Shown piece by piece: positions 45,507 through 55,804 of a stretch of 64,000 nt of DNA (its first letter is position 1; the number at the start of each line of letters is the position of its first letter). The notes beneath the pieces are model-generated. The model was not told the origin of the DNA and made no database searches. It was given only the letters and a program-made list of their open reading frames with translations. The position numbers and the translations under genes were made by a program. This DNA comes from Thiorhodovibrio frisius (GTDB lineage: Bacteria; Pseudomonadota; Gammaproteobacteria; Chromatiales; Chromatiaceae), in NCBI RefSeq assembly GCF_033954835.1, contig NZ_CP121471.1, positions 5,264,501-5,328,500 on the forward strand, written 5' to 3'.

Positions 45507-46520
45507 ATGTTACCGATATTGACAGATAGTGAGAAGGCGTTGCTCGCGACCGCAACGAGCCATGTCGAGCATGTACTGCAGGCGCCGCTGATTGTTGATG
45601 GACCCGCTGCCAGCGCGAAGCTGCCGGCGTTCTTGACGCAGCGCTATGTCTTGGTCGAGGGCGAAATCCTCGGTCGACCGTGCATCCTGATGCTCGGAAC
45701 GCGTCTCCATGACGACACGCCGGCCACTATTGCTAAGCATCGTGATGTTATACGCAGGCAATCGCCGGGGCGGGTGGTCATTCTCGTGATCGAACGCCTG
45801 AGCAATCACAATCGCCACCGCCTCATTTCGCAGCATGTCCCGTTCATCGTGCCTGGCAATCAGCTCTTCGTGCCCGAACTGGCCGTGGATCTGCGTGAGC
45901 ATTTTCGCAGCGAACGAGATACGCCCGCTGACGGTCTGACCCCGGCAGCGCAGTTGATCCTGCTGGCAGTGTTGATAGGCCGGATTGGACCAGAGACAAC
46001 GCCCTCAGAACTCGCATCGCAGTTTCACTATAGCGCGATGAGCATGAGCCGGGCGATCACCGAAATAGAGGCGTTCGAGTTGGCCGATACTGAGGTTGCT
46101 GGTCGTTTCCGACATGTACGCTTCAGGCTGCCAGGTGAGGCGCTATGGAGTCGCGCACTTCCGCATTTGCGTTCACCCGTGCGCAAACGCCGACGTGTCA
46201 GACGTCCGCCGCAATGTCTCGCCTTGCCCTTGGCGGGAGAGACAGCACTCGCCGAAAAGACTGACTTGTCGCACCCGCGCATAGAAACACGGGCGATGGC
46301 AGCGACCAAATGGAAGGCGTTTGCGACACGCTACGAGCTTGATCAGCCGGTGAACTGGGACGAGCCGGTCATCGAACTCGAAACCTGGACCTATGACCCC
46401 TTGCTGCTGGGAGAAGATAACCTCGTGGATACCATATCGCTTTATTTAAGCCTACCCGACAGCACCGATGATCGCATCGAGGCCGCCAAGGAAGAGCTGT
46501 TGAGGCAGGTGAGTTTGTGA
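45507..46520 (+). CDS. AbiEi-like winged-helix regulator/antitoxin
   Basis: 337 residues from ATG 45507 (GTG codons at 45489 and 45495 are alternatives). A mixed alpha/beta N-terminal part (RYVLVEGEILGRPCILMLGT) is followed by a winged helix (TPSELASQFHYSAMSMSRAI, about 173-192) and a C-terminal domain (ELETWTYDPLLLGEDNLVD). Its stop overlaps the start of an AbiEii-type nucleotidyltransferase gene, the arrangement of type IV toxin-antitoxin modules. The partner toxin is broken. Family naming is by layout. Confidence 0.65.
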   Translation: MLPILTDSEKALLATATSHVEHVLQAPLIVDGPAASAKLPAFLTQRYVLVEGEILGRPCILMLGTRLHDDTPATIAKHRDVIRRQSPGRVVILVIERLSNHNRHRLISQHVPFIVPGNQLFVPELAVDLREHFRSERDTPADGLTPAAQLILLAVLIGRIGPETTPSELASQFHYSAMSMSRAITEIEAFELADTEVAGRFRHVRFRLPGEALWSRALPHLRSPVRKRRRVRRPPQCLALPLAGETALAEKTDLSHPRIETRAMAATKWKAFATRYELDQPVNWDEPVIELETWTYDPLLLGEDNLVDTISLYLSLPDSTDDRIEAAKEELLRQVSL

Positions 46521-46853
46521 AGGGGCTCGACATCTTCAGGCGGCATTTCGAAGGCCTCTCGCACCACTATTTCCTCCAAAGCGCATCTCGACCTTGCCAT
46601 GCGGAGCGATAAAGGCGAGAAGATCGATCAGAAGAACGTCCGTAAGCATCGCGCAGACGTTTTCCGTCTGTTGCAGCTGCTGCCCGAGGATGAGCGAGTC
46701 GTGTTGCCGGAGGCAATTGCTGCGGACAAGGCGAGCTTTGCCGCAAAAGTCGATGCGGATGGGGATTTCCAGCCGAAAACTATTGGCCTTCCGGGTGACG
46801 CGGCCGCACAAACCGCGCGACTGCGCACCATCTATGGAATTGCCGCCGCATGA
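46517..46853 (+). pseudogene. AbiEii-type nucleotidyltransferase toxin, internal deletion
   Basis: GTG 46517 starts KGLDIFRRHFEGLSHHYFLQ, the typical beginning of this toxin family, then the frame breaks within 30 codons. A second frame resumes with AHLDLAMRSDKGEKIDQKNV and HRADVFRLLQLLPEDERVVL, the typical C-terminus, ending at 46853. The nucleotidyltransferase core (GG..D motif) of about 150 residues is missing. Confidence 0.75.
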
Positions 46854-47361
46854 CGGCTGGGGATATGTTCAGACCATACCCGCGGCGCCGCGCGACCGTC
46901 GCGCCCACGGCCCTTGGGGCGATCTGGCGCTGCACACCATCGGCTGGCGCGCCTTCCAAGATCTATGTTCCCAGCTGTGCGAGGTCGTGCTCGATCGTCC
47001 TGTCGAAATCTTCCGCGAAGCGCAGGATGGTGGCCAGGACGCAGTTTTCCTGATCCCTTCGGGGACTGACATGCCGCCGATTGGCACCGTCCAGTGCAAA
47101 CATACGTCCGAGGCCGCCAAGGCGTTAAAGGTTAGCGACCTCACGGCAGAACTCGATCATGTTGAGACCTTGGTCAAAGCCCGTCAAGCGGATACCTATG
47201 TCTTCATGACCAACATGAGCGTGGACGCCCCTATCGCAGCCGCTATGCGAGCGAAGCTGGGCGCGCTCGGCGTGCGCAAGCCGCACATTCTTGGCCGCCA
47301 GTATATTGTTCGGGTCATCAGGAGCAGCGCAAAATTGCGGGCACTGGTCCCCCAAGTCTGA
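46834..47361 (+). CDS. Mrr-like nuclease domain protein, probably a truncated larger defence protein
   Basis: 175 residues from ATG 46834, which overlaps the preceding remnant by 20 bases. The protein has the Mrr-type layout: WRAFQDLCSQLCEVVL helix, then FREAQDGGQDAVFL (Asp) and TVQCKHTS (QxK catalytic pair), then YVFMTNMSVD. The nuclease residues are present. It ends at RALVPQV, where larger NTPase-linked homologues usually continue, so it may be the N-terminal piece of a bigger protein; the following 47372-47755 fragment could be another piece. Confidence 0.65.
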   Translation: MELPPHDGWGYVQTIPAAPRDRRAHGPWGDLALHTIGWRAFQDLCSQLCEVVLDRPVEIFREAQDGGQDAVFLIPSGTDMPPIGTVQCKHTSEAAKALKVSDLTAELDHVETLVKARQADTYVFMTNMSVDAPIAAAMRAKLGALGVRKPHILGRQYIVRVIRSSAKLRALVPQV

Positions 47362-47371
47362 TGACCTGCGC

Positions 47372-47755
47372 ATGGAGGCTGCGGACAATCTCGAATCCGC
47401 TGCGTGCAGCGATCTCGATGTGTCCTTCTTCGACCAAGAGGACATGCTCGCGCTGATACCGCCGTTACGCCTAGTCGGCCTGGGTCTGGCGCTGCGGACT
47501 ACCGTTTTGCCATCGCTCGACGACCGCATTGATGAGATCGCCGCAGACGCTGACTTGGACGAAGAGCCCGACAGTCATTTCAAGAAGCTGCTCGGCCTGC
47601 TTGATTGCGCAGAAGCAATGGGCGTCGATTCCGCCGCCGCCGACCTGATCAATGAAGTGCGGCATCAAGTGGAGCAGTCGGTCAAGGCGCTTGAGGAGCG
47701 CAAGCGAGAGCGCGACGAGGAGTCAGAAGACGATTCGGACTGGACCTCGCCCTCG
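47372..47755 (+). pseudogene. Unrecognised acidic coding fragment
   Basis: A protein-like, acidic frame (SDLDVSFFDQEDMLALIPPL, then LGLLDCAEAMGVDSAAADLI and a Lys/Glu-rich helix) runs from near 47372 to about 47755 and then continues into antisense of the DUF5615 gene. No family recognised. The junction suggests a 3'-truncated gene. Confidence 0.45.
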
Positions 47756-47946
47756 CGATCCGCCATCAGGGCGAAATCCTCGTCCTTCGTGACGATCACC
47801 AATTGCTCGTCCTTCGCCAATTGCCAAATCTCACGATCATCGCTCGCCTCCATGCCGAGGTCCAAGACATGACGACAGGCGAATCCATGGTCTACCAAAT
47901 ACCGCGCCAGCGCTGCCGGCAACTGGTTATCCACCAGCAGGTTCAT
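47665..47946 (-). pseudogene. DUF5615 PIN-like toxin, C-terminally truncated
   Basis: The first 67 residues are DUF5615-like: MNLLVDNQLPAALARYLVDH, then ASDDREIWQLAKDE and VIVTKDEDFAL. After about 67 residues the sequence becomes serine-rich antisense of the converging fragment, so about 45 residues of the domain are missing. It is coupled (4-base overlap) to the DUF433 antitoxin. Confidence 0.72.
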
Positions 47947-48173
47947 GCTGCGATCAGAACTGGGTGGCTCAACTGAACGGCAGCGTATTCGAGGGCCGCA
48001 AAAATATCCTCTTCTTCCAGAAACGTGTAATCTTCCAGAATCTCGCTGAGGGAGGCGCCGGAACCGAGGAGGCTCAGGATGTCACTGACGCGCAGGCGGT
48101 ATCCGCGGATACAAGGGCTTCCGCCACACTTGCCGGGTTCAAGCGTAATGCGCGCGAGTCGCTGATCGCTCAT
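47943..48173 (-). CDS. DUF433 antitoxin
   Basis: 76 residues from ATG 48173: RITLEPGKCGGSPCIRGYRL followed by VSDILSLLGSGASLSEILED, the DUF433 winged-helix pattern. It forms a known module with DUF5615 toxins. The antitoxin looks complete although its toxin is not. An upstream ATG at 48230 would add 19 residues. Confidence 0.85.
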   Translation of the reverse strand: MSDQRLARITLEPGKCGGSPCIRGYRLRVSDILSLLGSGASLSEILEDYTFLEEEDIFAALEYAAVQLSHPVLIAA

Positions 48174-48264
48174 GGATTGGGTCTCGCTAAAAGGTGGTTT
48201 TTTCGCAAACTTACCACTCATCGACTGCAAGCGGGAAGTTTTGGGGTTCGTTCCTCACCCCAAC

Positions 48265-48366
48265 CTACGCGGGCTCCAAAAAATACGCCGCCACGAGTTG
48301 GTCGACGTCGATGAGCAGCGATGTCAGCACCGGTTGGCCGGCGAGTGGACTGATGCGGGTGCTCAA
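48265..48366 (-). pseudogene. Phosphoglucomutase N-terminal remnant
   Basis: Thirty-three codons read RISPLAGQPVLTSLLIDVDQ then LVAAYF and a stop. ISPLAGxPxxxSxLxxVxxLxxAYY is the start of alpha-phosphoglucomutase. The rest of the gene is absent. The flanking 48367-48518 segment has no supported identity. Confidence 0.55.
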
Positions 48367-48518
48367 GCGGGCGCCTTCGGGCCATGCCGGGCGAACTGCT
48401 GCCAGGCCGTAGCGACCACATGGGCCGCATCGAAGCCGAAGTGCAGGTGATGCAATGCCCGTGTGGTGTTCATGCGTTTTCGCCCCCTGTTGATCGTGAT
48501 CGCGTGACGCCGGGCGCG

Positions 48519-48662
48519 CGACGCCCGCCGGGCAACCGCCTGGAAGTCCTGAGCGGCGACCGGGCCGGCTGCTACAGTATCCGGATCAACGCACAATGGC
48601 GACTTTGCTTCGCTTGGCACAACGGCGATGCACACGCGGTCGAGATCGTCGATTTCCACTAA
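48519..48662 (+). pseudogene. HigB toxin, N-terminus lost
   Basis: The last 46 residues are HigB-like: PPGNRLEVLSGDRAGCYSIR then INAQWRLCFAWHNGDAHAVE and IVDFH. The normal N-terminal half (helices with KGLxRFF) is not present upstream in any frame. The active-site residues near the C-terminus remain, but the fold is incomplete. It lies 12 bases before higA. Confidence 0.75.
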
Positions 48663-48674
48663 GGAGGCTATTCC

Positions 48675-48977
48675 ATGTCAGCAGTGAATGACATGCGTCC
48701 GGTCCATCCGGGCGAAATCCTGCGCGAAGATTTCTTGGTACCCTTGAATCTGAGCGTCAACGCGGTGGCGCAGTGCCTGCGCGTACCGGCTACCCGTCTA
48801 CATGAGATCATCAAGGAGCGGCGGGCCGTGACGCCGGATACGGCATTGCGTCTGTCACACTACTTTGGCGGCGATGCACAATCTTGGCTGAACCTCCAGG
48901 CCAGCTATGACCTAAAGGTGGCCGAGCGGGATCGCGGGGCGGTGATCGCCAGCGAGGTCAGTCCGCGCGCAGCCTAG
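48675..48977 (+). CDS. higA: HigA-family antitoxin
   Basis: 100 residues: MRPVHPGEILREDFLVPLNL followed by an HTH (LSVNAVAQCLRVPATRLHEI) and LRLSHYFGGDAQSWLNLQAS, all HigA hallmarks. It appears intact beside a truncated toxin. The ribosome site GGAGG is about 10 bases upstream. Its 3' end is duplicated at 45308-45363. Confidence 0.92.
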   Translation: MSAVNDMRPVHPGEILREDFLVPLNLSVNAVAQCLRVPATRLHEIIKERRAVTPDTALRLSHYFGGDAQSWLNLQASYDLKVAERDRGAVIASEVSPRAA

Positions 48978-48994
48978 CGGTGATGCCGAAGGGG
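48939..48994 (+). repeat. 56-bp direct repeat, copy B
   Basis: The native copy of the repeat at 45308-45363: the end of higA plus the spacer with the AAGGGG ribosome site of the antiporter gene. Confidence 0.92.
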
Positions 48995-48999
48995 TCGAA

Positions 49000-50241
<1,242 letters not shown>

Positions 50242-50301
50242 CATACAGGACTCATCTGCTTGAATCTGCTGCGCTTGTCCGCCACCCATGGCTTGCTTCC
50301 G

Positions 50302-51483
50302 TCAAGCGGCAGTGGGGAGCGGGTCGGTGCCCTCGCTGAGGATTGCGAGATACCCCCGGTAACTGAAAACGCGGCCCCGTTTTCGGCCGGTGACCTCCTC
50401 GACAATGCCGGAGCGTTCCAGACCGGCGAGCGCCGCATTGACCGTGGGGGCCGAAAGCCCGGTTTGTTGGACGAGTTGGTTGGCCGTCAGATAGGGGTTC
50501 TGCTGAAACAAATCGTGAATTCGCAGTGCCGAGCCCGCCCGATCGCTCTCCGCTGTGATGCGTTCGCGGTCTTCCTTAAACAGATCGATGATCCGGGTGG
50601 CGGCGTTGAACGCTTGATTGGCGGTATCCGCGACGCCCGTGAGGAAGAAGTTGAGCCAGGCTTCCCACGCGCCATGCTCGCGCACTTCCTGAAGCAGGCG
50701 GTAGTAGTCGGCGCGATGGGTCTTGAGGTAAAGGCTTAGATAGAGCAGCGGCTTGCGCAGCACGCCGTTGACGCAGAGATAGAGCGTGACCAGCAAACGA
50801 CCGATCCTCCCGTTGCCATCCAAAAACGGATGAATGGTCTCGAACTGAACGTGCAGCAGGCCGGCCTTGATCAGGGCGGGCAGGCGCGAGCCATCCTCGT
50901 GCATGAAGCGCTCAAGCGCATCAAGACAGGCATCCATCTCGGTCGGCGGTGGTGGCACGAAAAGCGCGTTGCCCGGACGTGTGCCGCCAATCCAGTTCTG
51001 CGAACGCCGAAACTCGCCGGGGTTCTTCGTACCGCCACGCCCGCTTTGCAGCAGCCGCGCGTGCATCTCGCGGATAAGACGTAATGACAGGGGCAGATCT
51101 TCCAGCCTCTCCAGGCCATAGATCATGGCATCGACGTAGTTCGAGACTTCGCGAATGTCGTCGATAGGCTGCCCGGCTCGCGCCTCGGTCTCGAAGCGGA
51201 GCAAGTCCGAAAGGGTCGATTGCGTGCCTTCGATCTGCGACGAGAGGACGGCTTCCTTCCGTACATACATGTAGAGGAATAATTCTTCGCGCGGGAGCAA
51301 CATGGTGATACCGTCCAGACGCCCCAAGGCACGTTCTGCCAAACTCAGCTGTTCCAGCAGGGCCAGCACGTCGATCGACGGTTCCGGCGGCAAGGGCGGC
51401 GGCACAAAGGCGCGCACCATCTCGCCCGCAATGGGCGTTTCGACAAAGCGGCCTAGCCGGGAATTGGGCGGAGGTTCAGCCAT
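50302..51483 (-). CDS. Fic family AMP-transferase with N-terminal inhibitory helix and C-terminal winged helix
   Basis: 393 residues. The inhibitory motif SSQIEG is at 81-86; the active-site loop HPFLDGNGRIGR at 218-229 is complete, with the catalytic His. A C-terminal winged helix (NPYLTANQLVQQTGLSAPTV, about 330-349) suggests DNA binding and autoregulation. Class II Fic proteins of this layout AMPylate host proteins or themselves. The promoter region contains an inverted repeat at 51506-51571. The cognate target is unknown. Confidence 0.92.
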   Translation of the reverse strand: MAEPPPNSRLGRFVETPIAGEMVRAFVPPPLPPEPSIDVLALLEQLSLAERALGRLDGITMLLPREELFLYMYVRKEAVLSSQIEGTQSTLSDLLRFETEARAGQPIDDIREVSNYVDAMIYGLERLEDLPLSLRLIREMHARLLQSGRGGTKNPGEFRRSQNWIGGTRPGNALFVPPPPTEMDACLDALERFMHEDGSRLPALIKAGLLHVQFETIHPFLDGNGRIGRLLVTLYLCVNGVLRKPLLYLSLYLKTHRADYYRLLQEVREHGAWEAWLNFFLTGVADTANQAFNAATRIIDLFKEDRERITAESDRAGSALRIHDLFQQNPYLTANQLVQQTGLSAPTVNAALAGLERSGIVEEVTGRKRGRVFSYRGYLAILSEGTDPLPTAA

Positions 51484-51505
51484 GCCCCCAACATAACGCC
51501 CCGAC

Positions 51506-51571
51506 CCTATTTAAGCAATGACCACTTGGCTTAAATAGGAGGCAAGCTAAAGTAAGCGCTCTTAAATAGGG
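51506..51571. promoter_or_regulatory. Candidate Fic operator: inverted repeat plus third half-site
   Basis: CCTATTTAAGC (51506-51516) and GCTTAAATAGG (51529-51539) form a perfect 11-base inverted repeat with a 12-base spacer; a third CTTAAATAGGG lies at 51561-51571. They sit 23-88 bases upstream of the fic ATG in AT-rich sequence, unlike the surroundings. The C-terminal winged helix of this Fic protein is an obvious candidate binder. Confidence 0.65.
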
Positions 51572-51640
51572 AGCGATACGACGGGCGCAACCTGTCGAGC
51601 GCGCCTCACGCTTATCGCTGCCACTGGCATCTTGATAGCT

Positions 51641-51787
51641 ATGCGGGCGCGCCCGATGCCGCAGTTCGGCATGCTCGCGTTGCTGATTCTGCTTCCGTTG
51701 CTCTCAGGCAACGCGACCGCGCGCGCGAGCATGCCGGAGCAGGTGCAGAACCTGATGCTCGTCGCACCCGCGACTCACTTTTCTTGA
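51641..51787 (+). pseudogene. ABC-2 permease C-terminal fragment, diverged duplicate of yhhJ
   Basis: The frame reads MPQFGMLALLILLPLLSGNA and SMPEQVQNLMLVAPATHF, matching residues near the end of the permease at 55805-56929 (SMPQFGMLAVLVLLPLQLLS and onward) with substitutions and one short deletion. It stops before the last membrane helix. The rest of 51573-51901 shows no other supported gene. Confidence 0.82.
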
Positions 51788-51901
51788 TCTCGCGACTCCT
51801 GCCGGGGTCGGCGATCGATCCGCTGCTAATGAAGCGACGCCGGTCATCGCAATGTTCGCCACCGCACGGACGCGATGCCCTGCGCGCGGTACGCTCGACG
51901 G

Positions 51902-52996
51902 ATGACTGACACACCATCCATCGCTTCGCCCAACATCAAAAAGCGGCTGCTCTTAGCGGGCGCCGTGGCCGCTCTCGCGGCGATCACCGTCTTCGCCTGG
52001 GTGGCCTTGCAGCCTTCTGGCCCAGGGGTCGGCTTCGTCAAGGGCAACGGTCGCATCGAGGCCACCGAGATCGACGTCGCCACCAAGCTCGCCGGGCGGG
52101 TGCAGGAGATCATGGTCAACGAGGGCGATTTCGTGGAGGTGGGCCAGCCGCTGGCGCAGATGCGCATCGCGGTGCTCGACGCGCAACATGACGAGGCCAT
52201 GGCACTGTCCCGTCAGGCCGTTACCGCCGTCGCCAGCGCCAAGGCGCAGGTTGCCGTGCGCGAGAGCGATACGCTCGCTGCGCAGGCCCTGGTGGGGCAG
52301 CGCGAGAGCGAACTGGATGCGGCGCAGCGGCGCTATGCGCGTTCCGAGACGCTGTCCGGGACGGGGATGACGACCCGCCAGGTGCTCGATGATGACCGCG
52401 CCAGCGTGCATGGCGCCGAGGCCACGCTGGCCGGTGCGGAGGCCCAGGTGACCGCCACCCAGGCGGCGATCACGGCCGCGCAGGCCGCGGTCGTCGGCGC
52501 CAATTCCGGCGTCGAGGCGAGCGAGGCGACGGTTGCCCGCGTCGAGGCCGATATCGAGGACAGTCTGCTCAAGTCCCCGCGCGCCGGGCGCGTGCAGTAC
52601 CGCATCGCGCAGCCGGGCGAGGTGCTGGCCAGCGGCGGCAAGGTGCTCAACCTGGTCGACTTGAGCGATGTCTATATGACTTTCTTCCTGCCCGAGACGG
52701 TGGTCGGTCGGGTAGCGCTGGGCAGCGAGGTGCATATCGTGCTCGATGCCGCGCCGCAGTATCTGATTCCGGCGCGGGTGTCCTATGTCGCCAGCACCGC
52801 CCAGTTCACGCCCAAGACGGTGGAGACGGCCAGCGAGCGGCAGAAGCTGATGTTCCGCGTCAAGGCGCAGATCGACCCTGCGCTGCTGCAACGTCATTTG
52901 AAGCTGGTCAAGACCGGCCTGCCCGGCATGGCCTGGCTCAAGCTCGACACGCAGGCGGCGTGGCCGGCTGATCTGGCGATCAAGGTTCCGGATTGA
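51902..52996 (+). CDS. HlyD-family membrane fusion protein of an RbbA-type exporter
   Basis: 364 residues: an N-terminal anchor (about 14-33), the lipoyl-like half motif [20 protein letters not shown] with [16 protein letters not shown], a long coiled-coil hairpin rich in Ala (about 100-220), and the second half motif [20 protein letters not shown]. This is the YhiI/YbhG layout. It overlaps the ATPase gene by 4 bases and should be the periplasmic adaptor of the ABC exporter. Confidence 0.9.
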   Translation: MTDTPSIASPNIKKRLLLAGAVAALAAITVFAWVALQPSGPGVGFVKGNGRIEATEIDVATKLAGRVQEIMVNEGDFVEVGQPLAQMRIAVLDAQHDEAMALSRQAVTAVASAKAQVAVRESDTLAAQALVGQRESELDAAQRRYARSETLSGTGMTTRQVLDDDRASVHGAEATLAGAEAQVTATQAAITAAQAAVVGANSGVEASEATVARVEADIEDSLLKSPRAGRVQYRIAQPGEVLASGGKVLNLVDLSDVYMTFFLPETVVGRVALGSEVHIVLDAAPQYLIPARVSYVASTAQFTPKTVETASERQKLMFRVKAQIDPALLQRHLKLVKTGLPGMAWLKLDTQAAWPADLAIKVPD

Positions 52997-55802
52997 GTGC
53001 CGGATTGAGCACCAGACTGAGCGCAAGTCCGCCCGTGCTGCCCCTGATCGATCAACCGGGACGGGATGCGCTCGAACCAGTGGCCAGTCTGGTCGACGTC
53101 AGTCTGCGTTACGGCAAGGTCGTGGCGCTGGCCGACATCAAGCTCGACATCCCCGCCGGGCGCATAGTCGGACTGCTCGGCCCGGACGGCGTGGGCAAAT
53201 CGAGCCTCCTGGCGCTGCTCGCCGGGGCGCGTGCCGTTCAGCAGGGTAGGGTGCAGGCCCTGGGCGGTGACATGGGCAGCCGCCGTCATCGCCGCCGCGT
53301 CTGTCCGCATATCGCTTACATGCCCCAGGGCCTGGGAAAAAACCTCTATCCGACCCTGTCGGTGGAGGAGAACCTGCAGTTCTTCGGCCGGCTGTTCGGC
53401 CACCAGGCCGCCGAGCGCCGTCGCCGCATCGACGAACTCACCCGCGACACCGGCCTGACCCCCTTTCTGGCGCGCCCGGCCGGCAAGCTCTCCGGCGGCA
53501 TGAAACAGAAGCTCGCCCTCTGTTGCGCGCTGATCCACGACCCGGACCTGTTGATCCTGGATGAGCCGACCACCGGCGTGGACCCGCTCGCCCGCGCCCA
53601 GTTCTGGGACCTGATCGCGCGCATCCGCACCGGGCGGCCCGGCATGAGCGTGATCGTTGCCACCGCCTACATGGACGAGGCACAAGGCTTCGACTGGCTG
53701 GTGGCGATGAACGCCGGCCGCGTGCTGGCCACTGGCACGCCGGCCGAGCTGCTTGAGCGCACCGGGACCGACTCGCTCGATGCCGCCTTCATCGCACTGC
53801 TGCCGGAAGCCCTGCAAAAGGGCCACCAGGCGGTCACCATCCCGCCGCTGGTCGCTTGCGATCAGACCGAGATCGCCATCGCGGCCAAGGATCTGACCAA
53901 GCGCTTCGGTGATTTCACCGCGGTCGATCATGTCAATCTTGCCATCCGCCAGGGCGAGATCTTCGGCTTCATCGGCTCCAACGGCTGCGGCAAGTCCACC
54001 ACCATGAAGATGCTGACCGGCCTGCTGCCGGCCAGCGAGGGCAGTGCGTCCCTGTTCGGCGCCCCGGTCGACCCCAAGGACATCGCCACTCGCCGGCGCG
54101 TGGGCTATATGTCGCAGAGCTTCTCGCTCTACTCCGAGCTGACGGTGCGCCAGAATCTGGTGCTGCACGCGCGTCTGTTCCAACTGCCGCCGGGCACTAT
54201 CCCGGCGCGGGTGGCGGATATGATTCGCCGCTTCGGCCTGGAGGCGTCGGTGGACGCAATGCCCGACCGGCTGCCGCTGGGTATCCGCCAGCGCCTGTCG
54301 CTGGCGGTTGCCATGGTGCATCGACCGGAACTGCTGATCCTGGACGAGCCGACCTCGGGCGTGGACCCGATAGCGCGCGATAGCCTGTGGCAATTGATGA
54401 TCGATCTGGCCCGCAACGATCAGGTCACCATCTTTATCTCCACCCACTTCATGAACGAGGCCGGGCGTTGCGACCGCATCGCGCTGATGCACGCCGGGCG
54501 CGTGCTCGTCACCGGTGTCCCCGCTGAACTGGTGGACCAACGCGGCGCTGACACACTCGAACAGGCCTTTATCGGCTATCTGGAAGATGCCGGCGCGTCC
54601 GGCGCGGCACCTTCCGAGGACACGGCGCAGGCGCCGCCCCCCGTCGTGCCGAGCGCCCCGCCCAAGCAGGGGTTCCCCTTCAGTCTGGGCCGCGCGTGGA
54701 GCTACAGCCTGCGCGAGACCCTCGAACTGCAACGCGACCCAATGCGCGCCACCATGGCGCTGCTGGGCACGGCCATCCTGATGTTTGTCTTCGGCTACGG
54801 GATCAGCCTAGATGTGGAGGACCTCAGCTACGCGGTGCTCGACCGGGACCAGACCGGGTTGAGCCGCAACTACGCGCTGAACCTGGCGGCTCGCGCTACT
54901 TTATCGAACATGCGCCGATCACAGATGACGCGGACCTGGACCGGCGCATGCGCGCTGGCGAGCTCGCGCTGGCGATCGAGATCCCACAGGGCTTCGCCCG
55001 CGACCTGGCGCGCGGGCATCAGGTGCAGATCGGCGCCTGGGTGGACGGCGCCATGCCGGTGCGCGCCGAGACCGTGCGCGGCTATGTGCTGGGCATGCAC
55101 CAGGGCTGGCTGCAAGACCAGGCGACGCACCGGCTCGGTCAGGACGCAGCAGCCGGCCCGGCAACGATCGCAACGCGCTTTCGCTACAACCCAGACGTTA
55201 GGAGCCTGCCGGCGATGGTGCCAGCGGTCATCCCGATGCTCTTGCTGATGATCCCGGCGATGCTGACCGCGCTGTCGGTGGTGCGCGAGAAAGAACTCGG
55301 CTCGATCATCAATCTCTACGTCACCCCGGTCACCCGCAGCGAGTTCCTGCTCGGCAAGCAGTTGCCCTATGTGGTGCTGGCGATGCTGAACTTCGCCCTG
55401 ATGACGCTGTTGGCAGTTACGGTCTTCGGTGTGCCGGTCAAGGGCAGCCTGCTGGCACTGACGGCGGGGGCGCTGCTCTTCGTGATCTTCTCGACCGGCT
55501 TCGGCCTGTTCGCATCTACCTTTACCCGCAGCCAGATCGCGGCGATGTTCGTGGCCATGATCGGGACCATCATCCCAGCCGTGCAGTTCGCCGGGATGCT
55601 CAACCCGGTGTCCTCGCTCGAAGGGGTGGGCTATCTCATCGGTCAGGTCTACCCGGCCACCTACTTTCTGACCATCAGCCGCGGCGTCTTCAACAAGGGG
55701 TTGGATTTCGTCGGCCTCGAACCCGCGTTCTGGCCGCTGGTACTGGCCGTGCCGGTGATCCTGGGGCTGTCGATCCTCCTGTTGAAGAAGCAGGAGACCT
55801 GA
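52993..55802 (+). pseudogene. rbbA: RbbA-like ABC protein (two ATPase domains plus permease), frameshifted
   Basis: The first frame encodes two ABC domains: Walker [10 protein letters not shown], signature LSGGMKQK and Walker [13 protein letters not shown]; then GSNGCGKST, a degenerate signature LPLGIRQR and [12 protein letters not shown]. The permease starts at about residue 570 ([20 protein letters not shown]). Within 54885-54890 the sequence has GGCGGCTCG where the protein requires one more G; reading continues in the next frame with [16 protein letters not shown] and a complete ABC-2 permease ending at 55802. One base restores an intact gene, so this is a recent lesion, a programmed shift or a sequencing error. 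The frame opens with TTG at 52993. Confidence 0.88.
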
Positions 55803-55804
55803 AC

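Noticed and set aside
52894-54732. 612-codon minus-strand frame
   Set aside because: Antisense to the RbbA-like ABC domains, which show full Walker motifs.
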